Below are positions 1 to 5,006 of a stretch of DNA of 5,006 nucleotides, in pieces. Position 1 is the first letter of the stretch. Every line of letters starts with the position of its first letter. This DNA is from Deltaproteobacteria bacterium (GTDB lineage Bacteria; Desulfobacterota; JAENJC01). The stretch is from positions 1 through 5,006 of the forward strand of contig JACQYJ010000068.1 of NCBI GenBank assembly GCA_016208525.1, read 5' to 3'. A program made the position numbers and the translations under genes. The notes beneath the pieces were generated by a model, which saw only the letters and a program-made list of their open reading frames with translations, was not told the origin of the DNA and made no database searches.

Positions 1-4
1 AACC

Positions 5-86
5 CTTTTCTTCTCTGTGTCCTCGTGATTTTGACTTTAAAAATTATGGGTTTTTAAAAGTCACCTTTTGAGTGCACAGAGAAAAG
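5..86. repeat. long imperfect palindrome (repeat element or transcript stem)
   Basis: The two halves are imperfect reverse complements around a seven-base loop (44-50). The inner arms are TGACTTTAAAAA (32-43) and TTTTTAAAAGTCA (51-63), which pair with one bulged base. The outer arms pair CTTTTC plus CTCTGTG (5-19) with CACAGAGAAAAG (75-86). The middle of each arm is poorly matched. It could form a stem of nearly 40 bases per side in RNA. It does not end in a classical T-run, so a terminator role for an upstream gene is only possible. A degraded mobile or dispersed repeat is the more likely origin, because the CTCTGTG motif recurs at 126-141. Confidence 0.6.
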
Positions 87-125
87 ATTTAAATCAAGGT
101 TTTTCTTTTGGTATTAAAGGGTTTC

Positions 126-141
126 CTCCGTGTGCTCTGTG
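126..141 (+). repeat. second copy of the CTCnGTGT-type motif
   Basis: CTCCGTGTGCTCTGTG here aligns with CTCTGTGTCCTCGTG at 13-27, with about 13 identical positions and one gap, in the same orientation. It resembles short dispersed intergenic repeats I recall from many anaerobic bacterial genomes. The copy number in this genome cannot be judged from the window. Confidence 0.4.
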
Positions 142-220
142 GTTCGATTGCAGGATTTAGGTCCCAGACCAAATTTGTCAAATAAAGAGAACCGTCCCCT
201 TTACGTCACATGTTTTGACC

Positions 221-247
221 TTGACAGTTTGTATATCAGTCTATAAA
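221..247 (+). promoter_or_regulatory. putative sigma-70-type promoter of the NrdD-like gene
   Basis: A perfect TTGACA -35 box lies at 221-226. TATAAA follows at 242-247 with a 15-base spacer, which is short. Alternatively TAAATT at 244-249 gives a 17-base spacer with a weaker -10. Transcription would start near 254-256, only a few bases before the ATG at 257. That agrees with the absence of any Shine-Dalgarno sequence there. This is inference from consensus matching only. Confidence 0.4.
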
Positions 248-256
248 TTAAAGTCT

Positions 257-2317
257 ATGTCCGAGCGCAACGAATCAACAGAGATTGTCCTTTTTGTCCG
301 TGGAACAGGCGATGATCTTGCCGGGTGGAACAGGAGGAGGATCGTAGACGCCCTGGTAAGGGAGACCGATGTTAACATAGATATCGCCGAAACCATCAGC
401 AGAGAGGTGGAGAGCCAGATCATGAGGAGCGGGATAACCACCATTACCGCCCCCCTTATCCGTGAACTGGTGGACGCGAAGCTCCTTGAAAGGGGTCTCG
501 AAAAGGCGTGGAGGATGCACTCCAGGGTCGGCTTCCCTCTTTATGACGTGGAAGGTATAATCCTTATGCCCAACAGGGAGAACGCGAACATACCTCATTC
601 GCCCGAGGCCACATCCCTGACCCTGGCAGAGGGGATAAAGAAAAACTATGCCCTTGAAAAGGTCTTCTCCGAAAAGGTGGGGAATGCCCACCTGAAGGGT
701 GATATACATATCCACAACATGGGATTCATAGACAGGGCATACAGCTCCTATCAGTCACTGGAATACTTAAAAAAGTTTGGTCTTAATCTTCCCAACTCTC
801 CATCTGCCGCAAAACCTGCAAAGCATCCTGAGGCGCTCCTTGCCCACATGGTCAGGTATGCTGCGGCCCTCCAGACTCAGTTCGCAGGGAGTATTGGATG
901 GGATGCAGTAAACGTATCATTTGCGCCTTATCTCTCAGGTATGGGAGACAGGGAGATTAAGCAGTTTGCCCAGATGTTGATATTCGAGTTCTCCCAGCAG
1001 GCCGTAGCCAGGGGCGGGCAGGCTATATTCACCTACCTCTCCCTTCCTCTCAGGATTCCAGTCCATCTCGCTGACATTCTGGCCATCGGACCAGGCGGCT
1101 CCGATACAGGAAAGATCTATAAGGATTATGAGGACGACTCCAGGAGGCTGTTGAATGCAATCCTGGAGGTGTATATGGAGGGGGACGGCTCCAGAAAGCC
1201 CTTCTTCTTCCCTATCCCTGTGATACAGGTCACGAAGGAGGCCTTTGACGATAATGACCCGATTCTGAGATACACTGCCGAGCTTGCCGCTGAAAAGGGA
1301 AACCCTCTATTCCTGTTTGAGAGGGAAGGGGTCTCAAGGGTCCCTGACTACGGGACCGTAAACTTCTCCAGCGGCCCTGGCCGGGACGATGCCTTATCCC
1401 CCTGGAAGGTGAGGTATGCCTCTATCCAGAATGTGACCTTAAACCTTCCGAGGGTTGCCTATCTTGCGGAGGGAAGCGATCAACTCCTCTTTGACCACCT
1501 GTCAGAACTGGTTTCAACTTCCGTCCAGGCCCATGCTGAAAAGAGGGCATTCGTGGAGAAGCTTCTTTCTCTCGGTGAAAACGGTCCCCTCTCCCTCCTT
1601 ACCATGAAACTTGACGGTTCACACTATCTGAGGCTTGACAGGGCCACATACCTGATAGGACTCCTCGGCCTGAACGAGCTTGTAAAGGCCCACAAGGGGA
1701 TGGAGCTTCATGAATCTACGGAGGCGCTGGAGTTCGGGATAAGGGTAGTTGAGATTATTAAAGAGGTTGCATCAAGACTCGGAGAGGAGGAGGGGATCAG
1801 GGTTGCCCTCAATCAGACCCCTGCGGAAAGCACATCTTACAGGTTTGCCCGTCTGGATATGAGACACCACCCGGCAAAGGCAGGCAGGACTGTAAAGGGT
1901 GAGATAGGGAGAGGGGAGATATACTACACCAACTCCACCCACTTAAGCCCGTCTGCATCAATCTCTCCCCTTGACAAGGCCCGCATGGAGGGCAGGTTTC
2001 ACAACCTGATAGATGCAAACCCCCTGACAAGCGTATGGCTTGGGGGCTCAAAACCAAAAGCAGAAGAGATTGTGGAGCTGTTAAGGAAGATTCGGGAAGA
2101 GACGGACTGCTCCCAGGTCATAATAACCCCTGACTTTACGCGCTGCGAGGAGTGCGGGGCAATCTCCAGGGGACTCCTGGAAAATTGCCCCAAATGCGGC
2201 TCTATCGAACTGGACGGGATATGCAGGATAACCAACTACATGAGCAAGGTCTCGAGCTGGAACAAGGGAAAGCTCGGAGAGCTTCACGACCGCTTTAGAA
2301 CCCAGTTTAAAACCTGA
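257..2317 (+). CDS. NrdD-like protein (class III ribonucleotide reductase homologue) lacking radical-site residues
   Basis: This 686-residue protein is homologous over its length to anaerobic ribonucleoside-triphosphate reductase. Residues about 9-95 form an ATP-cone (allosteric nucleotide-binding) domain. Family framework motifs follow: GDIHIHNMGF (148-157), KPAKH (186-190), NVTLNLPRVAYLAEG (392-406), QTPAESTSYRFARLD (520-534), YYTNSTHL (556-563) and ITPDF (623-627). A zinc site follows with Cys630, 633, 644 and 647. The end, NYMSKVSSWNKGKL, matches the family tail in which RVTGYY carries the radical glycine. Here that position is Asn660 (codon AAC). The usual MCCRL catalytic-cysteine segment is absent from 349-398, the Y-C-x-G-W partner cysteine is replaced by Tyr-Ser-Ser (162-164), and no cysteine occurs before Cys618. 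Known NrdD enzymes reduce NTPs with a thiyl radical made from a glycyl radical, so this protein should not do that reaction. The reading frame is intact, and no nrdG lies nearby. I chose the ATG at 257 because the ATP-cone starts at residue 9. In-frame TTG codons at 215 and 221 are alternatives but also lack a ribosome site. Homology is certain; function is unknown. Confidence 0.9.
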   Translation: MSERNESTEIVLFVRGTGDDLAGWNRRRIVDALVRETDVNIDIAETISREVESQIMRSGITTITAPLIRELVDAKLLERGLEKAWRMHSRVGFPLYDVEGIILMPNRENANIPHSPEATSLTLAEGIKKNYALEKVFSEKVGNAHLKGDIHIHNMGFIDRAYSSYQSLEYLKKFGLNLPNSPSAAKPAKHPEALLAHMVRYAAALQTQFAGSIGWDAVNVSFAPYLSGMGDREIKQFAQMLIFEFSQQAVARGGQAIFTYLSLPLRIPVHLADILAIGPGGSDTGKIYKDYEDDSRRLLNAILEVYMEGDGSRKPFFFPIPVIQVTKEAFDDNDPILRYTAELAAEKGNPLFLFEREGVSRVPDYGTVNFSSGPGRDDALSPWKVRYASIQNVTLNLPRVAYLAEGSDQLLFDHLSELVSTSVQAHAEKRAFVEKLLSLGENGPLSLLTMKLDGSHYLRLDRATYLIGLLGLNELVKAHKGMELHESTEALEFGIRVVEIIKEVASRLGEEEGIRVALNQTPAESTSYRFARLDMRHHPAKAGRTVKGEIGRGEIYYTNSTHLSPSASISPLDKARMEGRFHNLIDANPLTSVWLGGSKPKAEEIVELLRKIREETDCSQVIITPDFTRCEECGAISRGLLENCPKCGSIELDGICRITNYMSKVSSWNKGKLGELHDRFRTQFKT

Positions 2318-2370
2318 GCAAGCAGCATACGCTTTGTAACTCATACTATTCATCCCAAAAAAAGCATTTA

Positions 2371-2501
2371 GCCACGGACTTTCACGGATTTGCACTGATA
2401 TTTCAAAGACTTAAACAAAAACATATACTCACCTTTTGGGTAACATCATTATAAACAGTAACTGTTGGTTTTATCTGCCTTTATCCGTGTTCATCCGTGG
2501 C
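2371..2501. repeat. inverted-repeat element with GCCACGGA termini
   Basis: The 30-base arm at 2371-2400 begins GCCACGGA and contains CACGGAT. The reverse complement of 2472-2501 begins GCCACGGATGAACACGGAT. About 20 of 30 positions agree, including both eight- and seven-base blocks. The 71-base middle is A+T rich and holds a small AACAGT-A-ACTGTT palindrome (2454-2466). The layout suggests a small non-coding dispersed element or a degraded MITE between the two convergent units. It might also act as a bidirectional transcription barrier, but no T-run supports a standard terminator. The rest of the 238-base gap (2318-2555) shows nothing I recognise. Confidence 0.65.
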
Positions 2502-2555
2502 CAACTGCCGTTTTTAGGTTCATAGCTTCACCACTGCGTGTTCTGTTGTACTTTA

Positions 2556-2723
2556 TTATTTTCCTTTCTGCGGAATATGCTTCAGCTTCTTTGTGCCATT
2601 GTAAAGGTTGTCTTTTCTGAACTCCTGGATATCCTGAATCTCTTTTTTGTGAATCGCCTCATCTGCCACCAACTCTGCCTCATCCACCAGCTTCTCGAAT
2701 CCTTCCTTTTCTTTCTCTGTCAT
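2556..2723 (-). CDS. small 55-residue protein, translationally coupled to nicotinate phosphoribosyltransferase
   Basis: I do not recognise this protein. It starts MTEKEKEGFEKLVDEAELVA and ends KLKHIPQKGK before a TAA stop. It is highly charged, with an acidic N-terminal half predicted helical by eye (heptad-like spacing of F, L, V and A) and a lysine-rich C-terminus. It has no cysteine, signal peptide or membrane segment. Evidence that it is real: AAAGGAGG lies five bases upstream of the ATG, and the ATG overlaps the stop of the phosphoribosyltransferase gene as ATGA. That geometry indicates coupled translation in one operon. A role alongside NAD salvage, for example as a small partner of the enzyme, is inference from position only. 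A chance ORF after a chance ribosome site is the alternative. Confidence 0.72.
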   Translation of the reverse strand: MTEKEKEGFEKLVDEAELVADEAIHKKEIQDIQEFRKDNLYNGTKKLKHIPQKGK

Positions 2724-3889
2724 GGTTTCCTCCTTTGAGATAATGTCTTTGTCTGAGACAGGACATACTTCCTGATATCTTTAGGTTTTGGCAGGGAACC
2801 GATCAGATCCCCATCCTTTATAAATGGTTTCAGCATGTCTTCTTGAATTCCCCCGCAATCGCAGTGTTCCCGTTCTGTTGTGAATGGAACGATCTTTCCG
2901 AAACCACAGTTTTCACAGCGTATGACGCTCTTGGAGCCGGACCACTTCCCTCTCTTTGCATGGGGGACTCCATCCATCTCCATTATATCCATAGCAAAAT
3001 CTATGACAGGTGAGTTGCTTATCCAGGTGCCAATCCCGTAACCATCAACAACCGGGTTCAATTCCCTTACCTTTTCCTCATTTAACCCGCCGCTGACGTA
3101 TATCTTAACATCACCGAACCCCCTTATGTCAAGCTCCCATTTCACCTCTTCTATGATCCTGTAAAAGTTTCCCCTCCTGGAACCAGGGGTATCAAGCCTG
3201 ACAGCAGAGAGCCTTCCACCCAGGGCCTCGGCAGCCCTGACTGCCTCAAACTTTTCATCCACAAATGTATCAACTAGGGCAGTTCTCATTACATTCGGCT
3301 CGATGACCTCATCAAAGGCCTTTATGGCCCTCTCCACGTCGCCCATGATAAGGATCAGGGCATGGGGCATGGTCCCCATAGGCTCCTCTTCTATGAGTTC
3401 TGCGCTCCTTAATACCGAGACACCGTCACAGCCGCCGATATATGCGTTCCTTTCAATCATCGGGGCAAGTACAGGGTGCATCCTCCTTGCGCCGAAAGAT
3501 ATGACCTTCCTGTCGCCAGCCGCCATCTTGCAGCGGGCCGCTCTTGTTGCCACGCCTGATGCCTGGCAGATAAGGCCGAGGAGGGCGGTCTCGTAAATTC
3601 CGAAGTCGGTATACATCCCCTCTATCTCCATTACAGGCTGAAGGGGCCTAAATAAAGCGCCTTCAGCCATTGCCCTGACATTGACCTTCATTCCCTTAAG
3701 CAGCGCTGCACATTCCTCAAGGCCAGTAAAAACTCCCCATTCGGCATTGTCAGGAAGTTCTTTTGCAATGAACTCCGCCTTTACCCGCTTGTCTATCCCT
3801 TTTGCCTTAAGGATCTTCATCGTCCTTTCAAAATAGACGTCTGTTACCTTTCCTGCCTTTATTTCATCAAATGATGCGGTCTGGAACAT
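2720..3889 (-). CDS. pncB: nicotinate phosphoribosyltransferase, zinc-site-containing short type
   Basis: This cytoplasmic enzyme joins nicotinate and PRPP to give nicotinate mononucleotide, usually with ATP hydrolysis, in NAD salvage. The 389 residues carry the family signatures TDVYFERT (16-23), SFGARRMHP (131-139), GTMPHA (172-177), DTF (207-209), RLDTPGSRRGN (231-241), SGGLNE (266-271) and GIGT (285-288). The last three groups match the phosphate- and PRPP-binding barrel loops. A C-terminal zinc-knuckle-like site has Cys325, 328, 343 and 345. That site and the length resemble the archaeal-type enzymes (Thermoplasma) more than the E. coli form. I start at the ATG ending at 3889 because AGAGGG lies five bases upstream. 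The frame is open back to 3961, but those 24 extra codons run through a dispersed repeat and are unlike the family N-terminus. It lies 99 bases downstream of the nicotinamidase-type gene and overlaps the next small ORF by ATGA. Confidence 0.93.
   Translation of the reverse strand: MFQTASFDEIKAGKVTDVYFERTMKILKAKGIDKRVKAEFIAKELPDNAEWGVFTGLEECAALLKGMKVNVRAMAEGALFRPLQPVMEIEGMYTDFGIYETALLGLICQASGVATRAARCKMAAGDRKVISFGARRMHPVLAPMIERNAYIGGCDGVSVLRSAELIEEEPMGTMPHALILIMGDVERAIKAFDEVIEPNVMRTALVDTFVDEKFEAVRAAEALGGRLSAVRLDTPGSRRGNFYRIIEEVKWELDIRGFGDVKIYVSGGLNEEKVRELNPVVDGYGIGTWISNSPVIDFAMDIMEMDGVPHAKRGKWSGSKSVIRCENCGFGKIVPFTTEREHCDCGGIQEDMLKPFIKDGDLIGSLPKPKDIRKYVLSQTKTLSQRRKP
2729..2736 (-). promoter_or_regulatory. 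ribosome binding site of the 55-residue ORF
   Basis: AAAGGAGG on the minus strand is followed by the five bases AAACC and then ATG. It lies inside the last codons of the phosphoribosyltransferase gene and is the main evidence that the small ORF is translated. Confidence 0.75.
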
Positions 3890-3894
3890 TGTAG

Positions 3895-3900
3895 CCCTCT
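3895..3900 (-). promoter_or_regulatory. ribosome binding site deciding the pncB start
   Basis: AGAGGG is followed by CTACA and ATG. It favours the start at 3889 over the longer in-frame start at 3961 and sits just outside the neighbouring repeat. Confidence 0.7.
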
Positions 3901-3904
3901 TTTC

Positions 3905-3984
3905 CTCACGCAAAGGCGCAGAGGTCGCAAAGAAACCCTCTAAATCCACTATGTTACACATTGCGTTCTTTGCGTCTTCGCGAG
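3905..3984. repeat. CGCAAAG-type inverted repeat between the two NAD salvage genes
   Basis: The left arm (3905-3930) reads CTCACGCAAAGGCGCAGAGG followed by TCGCAA. The reverse complement of the right arm (3961-3984) reads CTCGCGAAGACGCAAAGAACGCAA. With a small gap they share the CG, AAG, CGCA, AG and CGCAA blocks. Repeats of the general type CGCAAAGnCGCAAAG are, as I recall, common between genes in several bacterial phyla. It fills most of the 99-base gap between nicotinamidase and phosphoribosyltransferase. In the polycistronic RNA it could form a hairpin that influences stability or the expression ratio. Confidence 0.6.
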
Positions 3985-3988
3985 AAAT

Positions 3989-4507
3989 TTAGATTATTTT
4001 CACCTTCAACACATTCTCCAACTGCCTCAGGGCAAATTCATGGTCTTCTTTATTCAACCCAGCCACACAACCCCTTGGTATCGTTACATCATACCCTCTC
4101 AGAACGGCATCAGATGCAGTATATAGTATGCAGATATTGGTTACACACCCGGTTATTATGAGATCGGTTGCTCCTAGAGACCTTAATACCTCTTCCAGCC
4201 TCGTATTAAAAAAGCCTGAGTATGTTGTCTTTTCAACGACAATATCTTTGGGTTCCGGCTCGAGTTCGTCAACTACCTGAGCCCCTTTTGTCCCCTTTAC
4301 GCAGTGCCTGGGCCATATCTTGAACTCCCTGTCGTCCTGCGCATGGGAGTCGCAGAGATAGAGTATAGGATAACCGACTCTCCTGGCCTTTTCTATCTCC
4401 CTCTCTATGTTAGGGATTATTTTCCTCGTATCCGGGACCTCCAATGGAGCCCCCGGCAGGACGAAGTCGTTGAGCATGTCAATGATTAAAATGGCGCTGG
4501 TAACCAC
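3989..4507 (-). CDS. pncA: nicotinamidase-type cysteine hydrolase (isochorismatase fold)
   Basis: Most likely deamidates nicotinamide to nicotinate and ammonia in the cytoplasm, feeding the phosphoribosyltransferase encoded just downstream. The 172 residues show the family triad: Asp10 (LIIDMLNDF), Lys93 (VVEKTTYSGF) and nucleophile Cys126 (GCVTNICILYTASDA), with the Val122-Thr123 pair where the family has its cis-peptide. Asp53, His55 and His68 (CDSH, then WPRHC) fit the metal site of nicotinamidases, and WPxHCVxGT is characteristic of that subgroup. Length is normal. The start is GTG, preceded by AAGGAGG with a short four-base spacer. It lies 50 bases from the VapC-like gene and may share its transcript. 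The isochorismatase superfamily has other amidases, so specificity is inferred from the metal-site motif and the neighbour. Confidence 0.87.
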   Translation of the reverse strand: MVTSAILIIDMLNDFVLPGAPLEVPDTRKIIPNIEREIEKARRVGYPILYLCDSHAQDDREFKIWPRHCVKGTKGAQVVDELEPEPKDIVVEKTTYSGFFNTRLEEVLRSLGATDLIITGCVTNICILYTASDAVLRGYDVTIPRGCVAGLNKEDHEFALRQLENVLKVKII

Positions 4508-4511
4508 AAAG

Positions 4512-4518
4512 CCTCCTT
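4512..4518 (-). promoter_or_regulatory. ribosome binding site for the GTG start of the nicotinamidase-type gene
   Basis: AAGGAGG is followed by CTTT and GTG. It supports a non-ATG start that places the catalytic aspartate at residue 10, the usual position in the family. Confidence 0.7.
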
Positions 4519-4557
4519 CTCGCAGGTTGGACCAAGGAGAGCGGACCCAACAAATTC

Positions 4558-4980
4558 CTAATACGGCATGACTTTAAAACCTTCCGACACTGCGGCATTG
4601 TTCAACTTTACATCAAAGGAAGAGAAAAAAGGGGTAATATCGTTCCCTTGCGACCTCAAGAGATTTGCCGCAGAGAGGTGTATCGCATCAAAACCTCGCA
4701 AACCATGCCTTTTGACCATCTGTCCCGCCTCTATCTCATCAAAATCAATCGCAACGAACCTCTTCCATTCTTTGATAAAAGCTGCCAACAGCATGTCGTA
4801 TGTCTTTTTTGAAAGTTCACCGCTATTATACCTTCTGGTCAGGGCAGAAATAGTCTCTGGATGGGCGATGCGGCTGGTGGCGACTATTTCAGCCTCTTCG
4901 ACATATTTTTTTACCAAATCGGAATGCTCCTCCTCTACGTATAACTTCACGAGGCTGCTGGTATCAAGATAAAGGATCAA
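4558..4980 (-). CDS. vapC: VapC-like PIN-domain ribonuclease toxin
   Basis: This 140-residue protein is a single PIN domain. Acidic residues at the expected places are Asp6 (ILYLDTSSLVKLY), Glu42 (HPETISAL), Asp98 (GFDAIHLSAA) and Asp123 (FFSSFDVKLNNAA). Together they would form the magnesium site for RNA cleavage. Length and order match VapC toxins of type II toxin-antitoxin pairs, in which the toxin cleaves tRNA, rRNA or other RNA and is blocked by its partner. The start is TTG, with GGAGGAG five bases upstream. The upstream frame stops at a TGA that overlaps this start (TTGA), the usual antitoxin-first arrangement with coupled translation. The RNA target cannot be told from sequence. Confidence 0.88.
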   Translation of the reverse strand: MILYLDTSSLVKLYVEEEHSDLVKKYVEEAEIVATSRIAHPETISALTRRYNSGELSKKTYDMLLAAFIKEWKRFVAIDFDEIEAGQMVKRHGLRGFDAIHLSAANLLRSQGNDITPFFSSFDVKLNNAAVSEGFKVMPY

Positions 4981-5006
4981 CGCCGCTCCTCCAAAACAGT
5001 CTCTGA
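4977..5006 (-). CDS. 3' end of a probable antitoxin gene, cut by the window edge
   Basis: Only the last nine codons are present (SETVLEERR, then TGA). The frame is identified by its stop overlapping the VapC-like start by four bases and by its placement directly upstream of a toxin gene. The charged tail fits an antitoxin but cannot assign a family (VapB, Phd or other). Confidence 0.5.
   Translation of the reverse strand, partial: SETVLEERR
4986..4992 (-). promoter_or_regulatory. ribosome binding site for the TTG start of the VapC-like gene
   Basis: GGAGGAG is followed by CGGCG and TTG. It lies inside the last codons of the upstream probable antitoxin gene, so antitoxin and toxin translation are likely coupled. 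Confidence 0.7.

Noticed and set aside
275..715. Minus-strand 146-codon open frame
   Set aside because: It is antisense to the ATP-cone and early barrel of the NrdD-like gene and has no recognisable domain.
2234..2236. Asn660 as a simple sequencing error for the radical glycine
   Set aside because: AAC differs from any glycine codon (GGN) at two positions, and the catalytic and partner cysteines are missing as well. One error cannot explain this.
2318..2370. Rho-independent terminator directly after the NrdD-like gene
   Set aside because: I see no GC-rich stem followed by a T-run here. Termination may rely on the inverted repeat further on or on Rho.
2538..2738. Plus-strand 66-codon frame encoding a hydrophobic, leucine- and phenylalanine-rich peptide
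   Set aside because: It is antisense to the charged 55-residue ORF, which has a perfect ribosome site and an ATGA coupling. The hydrophobic run is just the complement of Lys/Glu codons.
3890..3961. Longer N-terminus of PncB starting at 3961
   Set aside because: The added 24 codons lie in a dispersed inverted repeat, and a good ribosome site supports the inner ATG at 3889.
4568..4972. Plus-strand 134-codon open frame
   Set aside because: It lies fully antisense to the PIN-domain gene, whose four acidic residues and ribosome site are convincing.
1..5006. CRISPR array, tRNA or rRNA gene
   Set aside because: No regularly spaced identical repeats, cloverleaf or rRNA-like segments were seen on either strand.

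Overview
The window reads as ordinary chromosomal DNA from a bacterium, probably an anaerobe. The reasons are strong Shine-Dalgarno sites on the minus-strand genes, a class III ribonucleotide reductase homologue, and GCCACGGA.../CGCAAAG-type degenerate palindromic repeats in the gaps. I associate such repeats with Nitrospirota, Desulfobacterota and similar lineages, but that assignment is from memory and weak. Two transcription units converge near position 2500.

Plus strand: positions 1-256 hold no gene. They contain a long imperfect palindrome (5-86), a second copy of a CTCnGTGT-type repeat (126-141) and a plausible promoter (221-247). The promoter lies so close to the ATG at 257 that the transcript may be nearly leaderless. 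The gene at 257-2317 encodes a 686-residue homologue of anaerobic ribonucleoside-triphosphate reductase (NrdD). It keeps the N-terminal ATP-cone, the barrel framework motifs and the C-terminal four-cysteine zinc site. It lacks every radical-chemistry residue: the glycyl-radical glycine is Asn660, there is no catalytic or partner cysteine, and the first cysteine of the whole protein is Cys618. No nrdG activase is visible beside it. This apparent pseudoenzyme is the main discovery candidate.

Gap 2318-2555: no gene. An inverted-repeat element occupies 2371-2501.

Minus strand, reading from the right edge leftwards: the last codons of a probable antitoxin gene (4977-5006) overlap a VapC-like PIN-domain ribonuclease (4558-4980) by TTGA. 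A nicotinamidase-type cysteine hydrolase (3989-4507) follows, then nicotinate phosphoribosyltransferase (2720-3889), then a previously easy-to-miss 55-residue ORF (2556-2723) whose start overlaps the phosphoribosyltransferase stop by ATGA. The hydrolase and the phosphoribosyltransferase together would convert nicotinamide to nicotinate and then to nicotinate mononucleotide, the deamidating NAD salvage route. The 55-residue protein may be a translationally coupled accessory of that pathway. A CGCAAAG-type inverted repeat sits between the two salvage genes.
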